From Eutypella sp. D-1 (Eukaryota; Ascomycota; Sordariomycetes; Xylariales; Diatrypaceae), in contig JAJTTP010000004.1 of NCBI GenBank assembly GCA_023313575.1, forward strand, positions 3,028,657 to 3,092,656: a DNA stretch of 64,000 nt, written 5' to 3'. Positions 47,101 to 59,343 of this stretch are shown here, one piece after another (the stretch's first letter is position 1; each line of letters opens with the position of its first letter). Both the position numbers and the translations under genes were made by a program. The notes beneath the pieces are model-generated. The model was not told where the DNA came from and searched no databases. It was given only the letters and a program-made list of their open reading frames with translations.

Positions 47101-47429
47101 TAGGCCAAAGACTTAATAACTTTTAGTTTTAATTTTTACGGTAAGTTCGAGCTAACGTTAGCCAGAAACAAATTAATACGTAATTAACTTAATCTATAAG
47201 TAAAATTAGCAAATCGTATAAAAAATAACTATAAACTTTATATTATAAAATATTAAAAAACTATTCCCGTTTAACAGTAAACGATATTTTTTTAAAAAAA
47301 AAGTATTATTAGTAATAAGTTAATTAATAATACGATATATTTAATATGCTTTTAAAATTTAAGTTATATTATAATATTTTTTTAGCTTTATAATTTATAT
47401 TTTTATTTTATTCTTTAATAAAAGATTAA

Positions 47430-49222
47430 TAAATTAAATACGTATAAATTTATTATTATATTGCATAAGTTTTAATATAACGATAATATATCGATTATAA
47501 TTAATACCGTAATCTGTTTTAAAAAGGATTTCCTTAAAATATTAAAAAATTTAAATTTAACGATAATGTTTTTAATTATTATAAAAGGTTATAACTTTAT
47601 TTAATAAAATATGCTATTTTTACTTTTAAACGTTAATGCCGTTATTATTATTAATTATTTTATAAAGCAAATTAATATCGTTATAATTTTAATATAAATA
47701 ATAAACGGATAGCTAATTATTACGGTTAACACGGCCGGTTTTTTAATAATACTTTTTAAAAGTTTTAAGCATAAATTAATAAATAACAAAACGTATATTT
47801 AATTTATCGATATTTATATTAAACGTAATAATAGTAATAATAATTTTAATAATACTTTTTTATTAATTATTTCATATTTAAGCTTTTTTATTTACGGATA
47901 ATAAGGCGTAATAATAATAAACGGTTATATTATGTTATTTTTATAACTTTATAACAATTTATTCGGCGGACTTATAAAAAAGGGTATAAATAATACCGGT
48001 TTTATTAAAGTATTTTAACTGGATTAAGCTGGTAATAAATGGTATATTATTTTTCTGTTTTTTTTTTTATTTCGTAATATAGATTAAAACGATTAAAGCT
48101 TTATATAAACTCCTAATAAGGACGTATATATAGGTTGGTTTAGATATCGGCGATGGTATTCCGAATGGCGGTAACGGTTACTGCTATTAAAAAAACGCCA
48201 AAGAACTTTTGCCGGAAACGACCTAATTCTTAATAATCGGGACGGAAGTTATGGCCCCATTAGCTTACGCAATGGGCCTCGTCGATAACCAGACGAACAA
48301 GATTCTGGTGTTGATAAAGGGTTTCGAAAACATGCAGGAAGGCGTCGCTCTTAGTTAGCATTTCGGGGGTAACGTATAGAAAGCTAAAGGGGAGATCTCG
48401 ACTGTCGGATTGGAGGAGTCGTAATACGTGCTGTCTTTCTTTAGGATCGACGGCGCCGTGGAAGGGGGCAGCGGGGATGTCGAGAGCATGGAGATGTTAA
48501 ACTTGATCGTGAATCAAACTAAGGAGGGGGGATACCACGACCGTAACGCCACGCGTTTTGCCACTTTATATAATAGCGGGAAGCTGGTAACAGAAAGACT
48601 TGCCGCCACCGGTAGGCATCAGCACGAACGTGTCGTTTCCGGCAAGTATTGCGTCGATGGCCTCTACCTGATGGTGTCGGAACGCGGTCATTCGAAATCG
48701 GTGCTTGAGGGCATGTTCGACATCGGTGGACCAGGGGTGCTCCCCAGACGGAGATGGCATTCGGTGTTCGTGGCTGGGGGCAATGGATGCGGTGTTGGTA
48801 TTGTCGTTTTGCTGTTGGCTCTTTTCGAAGCATTGGGCGGCTTCCACCATGTCGGAATCGCTGAGGTCCTCGCCGTACTCGAGGCATTGGGGCACCTTTC
48901 GTTTTCTGGAAGCGGGTGTATCGGTATCTGCAGCTTTAGGAGGCGGATCCATCGACACGGCCCCGCGCCTTGCGCCATGTTCAGGCGTGGCCGATGCCCA
49001 TTCCTGGTAAGACTGAGATGTGCGACAAAAGGTAGTCCAAGTCGTAAGCAGTTCTGTCAGCCGGCGGTGTTCTTCGTTAAGATGGTGGCTGGACGCTAAG
49101 TTGCCTTCGCGGAGAGATTGTTTGCGAGCGTTCTCGTTTTCCTGCAACTTTTGTTGGATGCGAGCTGTCTGATCAGCAGGGACTAGCCCTAACCAGTCCC
49201 CTGTACCTCGGTGGGGCGTCAT
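47430..49222 (-). pseudogene. RecQ-family helicase, partly RIP-destroyed
   Basis: ATP-dependent DNA helicase of the RecQ family, read on the minus strand. The first part (49222-48566) is open and contains the Q-type block FRHHQVEAIDAILAGNDTFV and Walker A in MPTGGGKSFCYQLPA (near 48600). The frame then breaks, but LIHDQ-type, FLYVTPEMLTKSDAF and LVRLVIDEAHCVS (DEAH, near 48275) follow, then a stop in S-stop-WGHNFRPDY where the family has SQWGHDFRPDY (CAA to TAA). Below 48130 the sequence is RIP-altered yet still traceable: SFNRFNLYYEI, TGIIYTLFYKSAE, INIDKLNIRFVIY, FKKYY-stop-KTGRVNRNN (motif VI YYQETGRAGRDG, near 47730) and the RecQ zinc region to about 47430. Telomere-linked RecQ helicases of fungi are the closest general picture; that placement is inference. 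Confidence 0.88.
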
Positions 49223-50174
49223 AATGGCAGACCGGTACTATGGGTGTACTCGATTTGGAGTAGATTGGAGCGACCATAATGGCATGGCGGCTCAATACGC
49301 ACAAGGAATGTATGTAGGCTTTTTTGATGGTACTGCCGTTCTTTGTGTTTTGTTTGTATGTATGTGGGGTTGCCAGACGTCCGACATAGGTATGTTGGGG
49401 TCCGGGGTAGTAGCGCGCGGAAGCACTTTCGTTCCTTTCGCGGCTGTTCCCGCTGTGGGCCGTACCGATGGGGATCTCACCACTACGGTTTTGGTACATA
49501 CGTGCTTTGCCAGGAAACAAGCAATCTTGGGAGTACTTGGTTGCCTTGATCATGCTACGTTTAGTACGTAATGCGGTACGTCCAGGCGCGAGCTGGGCTA
49601 TAGCGACGCAGTAACGCGATAGGCCGGTAATGGTCATGCTTGGGAACCAAAACGTGCTTCCACAGCCTATACGTACTCGAGGTACGTGGCTTAGTAGACT
49701 GCATAACTGTGGCGGAAGGAATAGGCCTATGCTTAGGAAACTTGTCAATAGGACACTTACACTACTATGCAACTATCGTTCTAATTACATTCTATCCTAT
49801 AGATTTTCCTATATAATTCAGATAGTTGATTAATACCTCCTTCGCTTCTTTGTCTTTTTCGGCTATGGCTTGTATTTTCTAACGAGGCCTGGGCTTATAA
49901 GCTTTTTTTAAACCTATATACCTTCACTTTTAGGACGGCCCACCCAATTAATACGATATTCGGCCTTTCTATTTCGTGTACGGGTCCTAATAACCTCCAC
50001 GCTTAAGTAAAACCCTTTATACCCTGCCTTAAACTTCCGGATAAGCTTTTCGTTTAAAATATCCTTTCGATGTACCCATTAATAACTGCCTTTTACCCAT
50101 TATAAAAGGAACAGATTTTTGCCCCACCTTTTAACGATGCGTTTAACTTTGAATACCCTGTTAGTATCGACTTA
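49223..50174. other. linker between helicase and recombinase relics
   Basis: Composition is normal to 49.8 kb. Minus-strand frames (for example 49173-49772) are open in part, and some pieces look protein-like, so helicase N-terminal coding sequence or an intron may lie here. Near 49.9-50.1 kb a minus-strand segment reads NEKLIRKFKAGYKGFYLSVE then VIRTRTRNRKAEYRINWVGR, a coherent but unassigned basic stretch. Confidence 0.35.
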
Positions 50175-53100
50175 TTAAGTCTCTTCCGAACTTGGAAGGG
50201 AAGATGGGACCGAGGAACTAGACGCTGCGATAACGTTCTCCATTGGTTCTGGAGGTAGCTCGTTATATTGAAGGGCGGGGTCTATAAATCCCATTGGAAT
50301 ATCATGGACCGGTTGATAGGGTGAAAATACATCATGGGCAGTAAGGAGTTTATCGGTATTGCCTTGGTCGATAATGCCTAGTGTGGCAGAAATTGTACCT
50401 ATCGTGTTATTACTACCGAATGGCGGAAATAATGGCGTACTGCTGCCGGAATCTTTAGCGTCCAAAATCGGAAGGCTTAATAAATTAATAGGAGCCGATC
50501 CTGTAATGGAACCTTTTGCTAAGGTACTGCCTATTAAAAGTTCGGATTTGGGGCTATTTTTTTTCCGCTTTCTTTAATTATCTTTATTTTAATCGCTTTT
50601 ATATTTTATTTACGTTTAATTAATCCCGATATAGCCCTTTTTATTATAAACCATAATAAAATATATATGTTAAAAAGTAAACCCGTCGATAATAATTTTA
50701 AAATTTCTTTATCGCTTATAAATAAAGTAATTAAAAAGATTTTAAAACTTAAATTTATAAATATTTATATACCGTATATAATTATTTAAAATAAAGCATA
50801 AATACCCGTAAAGGGTATAAAAAAAAGTTAAAAATATATAATTTGCTTTAATATATTTAAGCCATTTTTATTTATTTTTTAAAAATATATCCACTGATAT
50901 AAAGTAAATATAATATCGATAAAATAATAACTAATCGGATACGTAGGACTGGATATATCGGTTAATATAATTAATAAGCCGGGCGTTTATAGTAAATTTT
51001 AAAAAATAAATCGGATAAGGTTATTTAAATAACGTTAATTAAAAATATTAATTTAGCGTATATATTTTTCCGTAGGTAATTTCCACATGATTACTTTATT
51101 AGCATATACCTTTTATAATAATTTCTCCTCGTTTTAAAAGCAGATATTCGGGATATAAAAAAAATTGGCTAAAAGTCGTTTTTTTTATATGCTTTACGTT
51201 ATAATATTTAAAAAAAACATTTTTATTATAGCATAAAATTTTATATAGCAAATAACGGGTACGCCTTTTATCTGGATTAATGCCTATCTTTTTTTCCTTA
51301 TTTTTTACTCCGATTTCGATATTAATAATAATTAACGCATTTATTAAATACCTTAAAAGTGCATAAATATAAAATTTAATGCAAAGATTATAATTTATAC
51401 TTTTTCGGTCGATAAAAATTTTTAAAAACCGAGAGATTACGGCGGTAAATTTTATTAATAAAACGGCGCTTTTATTACGTAAGTATATATTAATTATAAA
51501 TAAACCTTAAGCCCGGAGATAATCGACGTGTTCGAAATATTTAAACCTATTATTTTTAAGCTTTAATTAAAATAATGTTTTTAAATAATTATTTAGCTTT
51601 ATTTTAAATCGAGTCCTTTTTTTATTATTATTTATTATAACGATATCCGAATAAAAGGTATTAATATTTTTATAAACTTTAAACTTTTATTCCTTTTTAA
51701 CGGTTATACTTACCGGGGCGTTCGAATCTTTATTTATAAACATATTACGAAGTATTATAAATAATTATTCGTTATATCCGGCGTCGTTACCGAATGTTAA
51801 AAACATTAAATTAACATATACTTAATAAAACTAATAATTTAATTTAAATATATTTATAATATAAGAAAGGATATAATTCTGTAAAGCAGATAATAATACC
51901 CTTATAATTAATAATTACGTTAAAACTATATAATTTAAGTAATAACTTATAATTAAAACTATAGGCCCATATAAAGGATAAAAAAGGCTTAAATAAAAAA
52001 GCGTATAATTTGGATAAAAAGTATCTTTTAAAGATATACCGTTAAATCTGGCACTTATATTAACGTAAAAACTGTATAAACGAAAATGGTTTCGAAAACC
52101 GGTAATAAAAAGGGTACGGTGCCATAGCTTATTTAAGGTTTTATAAATTATAAGGAACATTAGCTGGTTAAAGAATTTCAGCTTTTATTTTAAAAAAATA
52201 AAATTAACCGATTCCAGGTTTAAACGATTAAATATCTTATTAACCGTTACGAAATAAAAATTAAAAGCATCGTTTTAAATAACGCGGATAAAAATTAAAT
52301 TAATAAGATAAAATAAATTAATAAATACGAACGTAATAAAAAAGCTACTTTTATAAATATTATTAATAACGTATAAAATACAAATATAAAAGGTGAGTAA
52401 ATTATTAGCCATTATTACGTAAACAACTTATTTTCGACGTTTTTTTAATTTTATTTTTTTTAATACTTATTATAATAATAATCTTAATCTTTAACGGTTT
52501 TATTAGGTTACGAAGTACTATAATTTAAAATTGAAAATACATCAGGTTTATTAAAATGCCAGGCTTAAAACCCTTAATAGCAGCTAAAAATACGATGGCA
52601 TAAAATAATAGCCTTATGGCCGATTTATAAAATATATCTCCGGAACATAACCATAAGGTATTAAAGGCTATATTAATATTAATATTTATTATTTCCGTTT
52701 TTTCGTAAGTTAAGGTTATTTTTAAACCGATTTCGGGAGCTAATTTAATAAATATTTATTACGATAATAAATTAACTGGACCAGGTTTTATTAACGAAAT
52801 TAAAATCTATTTATTTTAACGATCCGATATACTGGGTTTTTTTTATTACTTTCGTTTTTATTAATTTATTTTAACCTTTAGGTTTCTGCCCGGGAAAGCA
52901 ATTTTTTTTTTAATATTACATAATATAATATTCCCCGGAAATAATAAGCTTTTGCTAAACCTCGGTTAAATTAAATGCTGATTTTATTATCCGTTTTAAT
53001 TTATATTCGTTAAAATTAAAAATAGGATAATATTATACCGAAGTATTAATATAAATACGTAAAAATATTCGGAAAAAGGTTTAAACTTTTACCGTTTCCG

Positions 53101-53633
53101 GGTATGTTATAAAGTTTAGCCAGGTAATCCGGTTATCGAGTTATAGGTTATTATAGAACCTGCAGTAAAAAGTAAGCAAATATGCTAAGCGGTCGGGTAT
53201 AACAGGATAAAAACAATAAAATGAAATAGAATGCAAGGTTACTAACTGCATCCAGGTGTGCCAAAGGCGGTCTCGTTCATTTGACGTAGCATCTGCGACA
53301 AAAGGTTTGTCATCGATAGGCCGCGAAAGGTATTCTTCAAAGTGCGACAAAGCTGCTTGTTTCCTTGCATCTTGCGAAACAATGGCTAGTGGAGGGCTGC
53401 ACGTGGTTGGCGGCGGGTAAGAGGTAAGGGAGGTCATGTCTGGATAATCTTAGCAGTTGGAATGTGTTATGTAAACTCGAACTGTTTGCCTGGGAGGATG
53501 CTAGTGAGCAAGCGGTCATGGGAGGGAGAGGCATTTTATAGTTCGCGTTGCGCCTGGAGCTGATATCGATTGGGGTCAAGCTAGAGGACTCCATGCTACC
53601 GGGGTTGATCGATGTTGGCTCAGGAGATGACAT
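50175..53633 (-). pseudogene. probable DUF3435-type tyrosine recombinase, RIP-mutated
   Basis: Several coherent pieces lie in order on the minus strand. 53633-53500: a disordered Ser/Pro start (MSSPEPTSINPGSMESSSL). About 53.35-53.25 kb: ALSHFEEYLSRPIDDKPFVA then DATSNERDRLWHTWMQL, like the N-terminal part of fungal DUF3435 proteins. About 52.65-52.45 kb, RIP-altered: SAIRLLFYAIVFLAAIKGFK-PG, the block holding the catalytic Arg (xRPG), here Lys. About 52.1-52.0 kb: TGFRNHFRLYSFYVNISARF, fitting the later YSLRVG-type block whose Arg is also lost. About 51.7-51.05 kb: a further long coherent frame. 50577-50175: an intact acidic/Ser tail ending PSSLPSSEET. DUF3435 proteins are tyrosine-recombinase-like, and some act as the captains of giant Starship elements. 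Joining these pieces into one gene is inference; both ends have normal composition while the middle is RIP-altered. Confidence 0.55.
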
Positions 53634-53930
53634 TGGATTACTCCTTGGCGTTGGCCGCTGGCGGCTAGGTCAGGGCGGCAACCAGGCATGGATGGGGTAA
53701 ATGGAAACATAAGAGGGGTGTGAGCGGATGAGACCCGGCATCGTTCGGAGCGGCATCAGTAGATGTTCCGGGTTCTCAGCCGTTCCGTTTGAAAGAAACG
53801 GTTGTCCGGTCCCACTGTAAAACGGTGCTGAGGAAGAAAGGGCGGTGCGGTCTGGCAGAACCCAGAGAGGAAGGTGGACCGGGATGAGTCAGCAGACATA
53901 CCCGTGCCGAATGTTTTATTTTGCAGTTTT
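53634..53930. promoter_or_regulatory. GC-balanced 5' flank of the recombinase relic
   Basis: About 300 bases of unaltered sequence upstream of the recombinase start; composition falls to RIP-type at about 53930. It is the likely promoter side and may include the end of the parent element; no inverted repeat or target duplication was found by eye. Confidence 0.3.
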
Positions 53931-56099
53931 TTAACCGTTAATAATTTAAAAGTTTACGATGATTAATAAATTATCTTAAGCCTTTAGTTAGCTTTAAGTT
54001 CTTTTTTATAGCTATTATAAAAAGGTGAAAAAGGTTTATTCGGATTTTCGGATAAAGGTTAAGACAAAATTTTTATTATTAATATATAAAAAGATTAAAT
54101 AATAGTTATTTATCGCTTTATATTATTAATCCGAAATAAAATGGTATTAATTTATATAAAGTATTAAAAATTATGTTATTATTTAACGAAAAGAATATTC
54201 GAAATTTAAATAAGTTATGTATATATATATTAATAAATAATTAAAAAGTGGGTAAATAAATTAATAAAAACTATATAAATTTTTTTAAATATATATATTT
54301 TAAAATAAACCTATACCCTCCCGGTAAAATAAATACCGAAGTTAATTATATATTTAATATCGTCCCCGGGTTTTTAAAGTAAGTTTATTTAATAATACTA
54401 TGTATTTTTTTAATTAGCTTAATTAAAATCTTTACGGGATTATTATATCGTATTTTTTATATAAAGAATTCCGAAATTAACTGGCCGAATTAAATATAAA
54501 TAATAATTTAAAGCTTATTAATTATTATTATATTTTAATCTTTTATTATTTTATTTTAACTTTATTATTTTAAGATATACTATTTAAACCCGGTATAAAA
54601 AATAAAACGATTTTTATAAACTTAAGTATTAATACGGTTTTTTTTAATTATAAGGATATAAAATATCCGAAACTTTTTTATCTTTTTTTTTAAAGCATAG
54701 CTTTTAATTATAATAATAACAATTATTTTAATAATATATATTAAAAAAGTTAAGATATAACTATTTACGTACATGTTTTATTTACTTTTTTAAAACCGTT
54801 ATTTAATAATTAGCCTGGTTTTTAATATATATTTAAAATGTTATAAATCGGTTACGTTTTTAATAGCTTCTTAGAAAATGTTATATATTTATTATAAAAC
54901 CTTTATATTAATATTTAAAAAGAAACTTTTTTTACGGATTAGTTAATATTTTAAATAATTTTTTACTTTATTATTAAAAATAAATTAAAACTTAAATGTA
55001 ATAATGCCGATAATAATTAAAAAGATTTAATTAAGTATAATAATTCGATTTCTTTTAAACGGGAAAATTTTAAAAATAATTTAATTTTATAAATATTATT
55101 ATTTATTATTATATTAACGTAATAAAAGTATTATTAATATTAATTCGGGCTGTTAGCTTTACTTAATTTATTTAATATAAATAAACATTTTTAAAATTAT
55201 ATAAAATTATTTATAAAATACCGTAAAAATTAATTATTAACTTTTTTCGTTTTTTAACCGGACCCGGTATAATTTAAATCAATAATATAGCTTAATATAT
55301 TATATTTTCCCCGCGTATTACCCGTTATAAAATGTTTTATAAAAGACTTATTAAGCTGTTTTATTATTAAGTTTTATAAAGCAAATTGTATATATATTTT
55401 ACTATAAAGCTTATATTTAAACGCGGTTATATTTTTAATTAAAAATAATGTATTAATATTTTATTAAATAAAAATAACGATTTAAATAAATATTATTTAA
55501 GAAAATGGTAATTATAAGTTTTAAATATTATTAACCGAGTTATTATTAAGTATAAATTTTTATTTTTATAAATAGTTATAAAAATAAAAGGAAAAATATG
55601 CTTAAAATAAATATAACGGGATTATTTAAACTTATGTTTTGATATTTAATTTAATAAAAATTCCGGATTTTAAAAAGTTAATACGGGAATATTATTTTTT
55701 TACGTTTACGATAAAGTTAAAAAGTATAATTAATACCTGTATTTAAAATCATTATTATATATTAATGCGATAATAATAAATAAAATAGCCTTTTTCCCGG
55801 TTAATTTTTTAAACACTTTTAAATTCGTTTTTATAACATTTTATAAAGTACGTTTTAAAAAGATATATTTTTTATTTATTAATTTGTAACCTTTTTTTAA
55901 ATTTCTTTTTAATATTTTTTAAATAATAATACTAATACGTATATTTTCTTTAAGCCGGTAACGTATAAAAAGATTTATTCGGCGGTATTTAATTTATTTC
56001 TTTATACCTTTATTTCCTTATTTAAATTATACGTTTTTCGTATTAAAACTTTAAAAGTTTTTAAGAGCTTTATAATTTACCGAGTATCCGTATAATAAC
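53931..56099. other. RIP-altered AT-rich DNA, nothing identified
   Basis: Extremely AT-rich with stops in all frames. I could not trace a known protein through it. Confidence 0.4.
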
Positions 56100-56100
56100 T

Positions 56101-56345
56101 TGTGACGGCTGGTTTATTCCTAACTATTAGTCTAGTCGAGGGGTTTATGTTAATAAGAGTGCTGGGGTTTTAAGTAATAAATAGTTACGTTTGGTGATAA
56201 TAAAAAAAAAGGTGTTTTTAAGTAATTAAATTATATTATAAGCTAATAAGCTTAAAAATTATTAAAAAAAAAAGTAATAAATATAGCTATATATTATTTA
56301 TATTTTTTATTCCTGATATTAAAATATAATATTAAATGTTAAATT
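56101..56345 (+). repeat. left terminal inverted repeat
   Basis: Pairs with the reverse complement of about 59100-59342, with short gaps and mainly transition differences. Just inside it (56355-56420) a GATAGTT-GGTTATTTA-type direct repeat occurs about twice. Confidence 0.7.
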
Positions 56346-59099
56346 GTTAAGATAGTTAAGTTATCCAGGTTATTTAAGATTATTAGGATAGTTGGGTTAT
56401 TTAGGCTATCCTTTTTATTACGTGACCTAAGTATGGCTTATTTTATCGTGTATATCCCTTCCAGTGCTATGGTCAGGGATTGTTTGTGCCAATCCTATTT
56501 GGGCCTAATAACCTAACCAGGTCATAACATAACTGCTTATACATTTTTTATATAAGCTACTTTTATAAATTTATCGGTATTTATAACTTTATAATTTATT
56601 TTAAACCTAATTAATTATTATTATATTATCGTATTTATTAATATAAGTTAATAAATTTAATTTATATATTTTTTATTTATTATTATCGTAAAAGGCTTTC
56701 GGGTATATATTTAACCGTAATTTAACTAATTATAATTTACTCTTTTTTTATAATAGGTTAACGGCTAATAACGTTTACGAATTTATTTTTTAATCCTTTT
56801 TTATAAATAATTACGTAATTTAATTTTAAAAGTTATAAATTACGAATTAATTTAATAAATTATAAAAACCGTTATAGCTTAAACATTAATAAATAATATA
56901 GCGTAAGAGTTATTTTTTACATAGTGTTAAAATATTTTCCTTTATATTTATATATAATAATACGATTTAATAATTCTCGATATCGGTATCGATAATATAA
57001 TAATTATATAGCTTTTAATTAATAAATAAATATTAAAATTATATTAGTTATTAAAATATGCCGTAAAAATATTAAACTGGTTTAATAACGTACGTAATAG
57101 AAAAAATATTAAATAATAACTTTTGCGGGAAATATATTAAAAATAAATTATATAAATACTTTTATAAATACACGGGCGGTATTAATTAAAATTAATAAGT
57201 AAATTATAAGCTTACGATTATTTAAATCGATTTAACATAAGAAATAGTGGTTATAAAAGCTTAAAAGTAATAATAAGGATTTACTTTTCTTTTAACCTTA
57301 TTTATTTAACTTTTTAATTTTAATAATTAATTAACTATTATAGGTTTTAATTTATTTAATCCGGTAATTCAGCCGGGTAATAATTATATAAAATGTTATT
57401 TATATTTTTTTAAATAAATTAATAACTATAATAATTATAATATAGCAGCTAATAACCGTATATAAAAACGTTTTTTTAATAAAGAGAAATGGCCGGATAA
57501 AAGATATTAAGTTATTTTTTACTTTAATATGATTTAAATATTACCCGGTTTACGCGTTTTAGTATAAGTTATTTTAAATTAACGCTTATAATAATATGTT
57601 TATTTTATTAATAAATATTATTTAAATATAAAATTATGTTATATTAAATACATATTTATACATTTTATACTATAATATTATAACATAACGATATAAGGTA
57701 ACCGGTTAGCTTTTACGTTTTTAAAAATTTATTAAGTTAAAATAAATGTTTAAACCTTTTAATAAATAAGAAAAGGTAGGTTAATATATAAATGGTTATA
57801 ATAAAATACCGTATTTATTACGTTTAAAATATTTAAAAATAACGTGTAATAATTAAAGTAATAACGGGAATTATATAAATTTATTATTACGGCATTTATT
57901 TATACCGTAACGTTATAAGATTTAAAAGATTAACGATTAATTATAATTATAATTATTTTATTAACGTTTATAACTATATAAAGCTTATTAAAAATTAAGC
58001 CGTAAAACTTATTTATTATTTAATTAAATTTAACTTTAATTTCGGTTAAATATAATTAAAAAGCTTTAAAGCTTAAATAATATATATAGCTTTTAAAACC
58101 GAGACATTTACTAATTTATTAATAAAATAAGCTTTAATATTTTTTAATACGTATAATATACAGGTATAAAGCTAGGATTTATTTACGGTATATAAATAAA
58201 GATAATAATTAAAGGGACCGGGAACGTATTAAGGAATATAACGATATTATTTATAATTTAATTAATAGAAATATAAAAAAGTACGAAAGGAATTATAATA
58301 AATATAATAATCCCGGATTAACGTTAAGCTTTAACGTAAACATAAATAGTAATGGTGCTGAATATTTTATATTAACCATTTAAAAAAAAGGTTAATAATA
58401 AATTATTAATTAACGGTATGCCGATAAAAAAATAAAGGGATTTAAATACTAAACCGGGGGCTTATTAATAATATAAATTTAATGTTATTATAATAACTAT
58501 AAACTGTAAAATAAAATGCTTTAAAAAAGATATGTATTTAAATAAGCGATTATATATTACTTATAATTATAATTTTAAAATATACCTTATTATTTTAGTT
58601 ATATATTATAATAAAACGTGTAATATTAAATATTTAAAACTTTTTATAAAGTTATTTAGTTTATATATAAGCCGTAAACGTCGGATAACGGTAAATAATA
58701 TAATTGCTAAAAATGTTTATAATTATTTTATATAAAAAAAGGGGCGGGACAGTTAAGTGGTTAAAAGTAAAACATTATTAAATAATTAATAATTATTTAA
58801 CGTGGCGTATAATAGCCGTATTTAATTTATATAAATATATTATAATATTTAGTTTTTAATTATAAAATGGTTAGGAATATATATAATAAAAATTAATTTA
58901 ATTTTATTATTAGTTATATTTAATGTTATGGCCTGACTAGGCCAAGTGGGGGCTGGTAACCCTATTCGTTAACGGTACTGCCGGAAAAATAAAGACGTAA
59001 GCCAGCCACATTTAATAAACTATAAAAAAAGCCACACATGGATCCGTTATAATCCATGGATTTAAAGGTATTAATTAAATCCGTTACGATTTAAGGATT

Positions 59100-59342
59100 T
59101 AACATAATTACATATTTTAATATTAGGAATAAAGGATATAAATAATATATAGTTACGTTTATTACCTTTTTTTTAAATAATCTTTAAACTTACCAGCTTA
59201 TAATATAACTTAATTATTTAAAGCACTTTTTTTTTTGCTATCATTAAACGTAATTACTTATTGCTTAAAACCTTTAGCATTTCTGCTAATATAAATCCCT
59301 CGACTGGATTAATAGCTAAGAATAGACCAGCCGTTATATTTA
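59100..59342 (-). repeat. right terminal inverted repeat
   Basis: Reverse complement of the left repeat at 56101-56345. Just inside, near 59038-59059, is a small perfect hairpin (ATGGATCC... paired with ...ATCCAT). Confidence 0.7.
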
Positions 59343-59343
59343 A

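Larger units (their letters stand above)
56100..59343. mobile_element. DNA transposon with long inverted repeats
   Basis: Its two ends are inverted copies of each other over about 240 bases (left 56101-56345, right about 59100-59342 read in reverse). Shared words include ACGGCTGGT at the tip, CTATTAGTCTAGTCGAG against CTATTAATCCAGTCGAG, and TTTATTCCT inside. Differences are mostly transitions. The total span is 3.2 kb. Inside it a second pair of shorter inverted repeats (56511-56529 and 58922-58940; CCTAACCAGGTCATAACAT against CCTAGTCAGGCCATAACAT) may mark another element nested in the first, spanning 2.4 kb. A plus-strand frame near 58.18-58.38 kb reads coherently (DRERIKEYNDIIYNLINR), but no transposase motif could be named. 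Confidence 0.65.

Noticed and set aside
48428..49099. 223-residue plus-strand frame
   Set aside because: It is the antisense shadow of the RecQ helicase, whose motifs are unmistakable on the minus strand.
58532..58735. Short Lys/Ile/Tyr-rich frame in AT-rich DNA
   Set aside because: Such composition is what RIP-altered DNA gives by chance; no motif.
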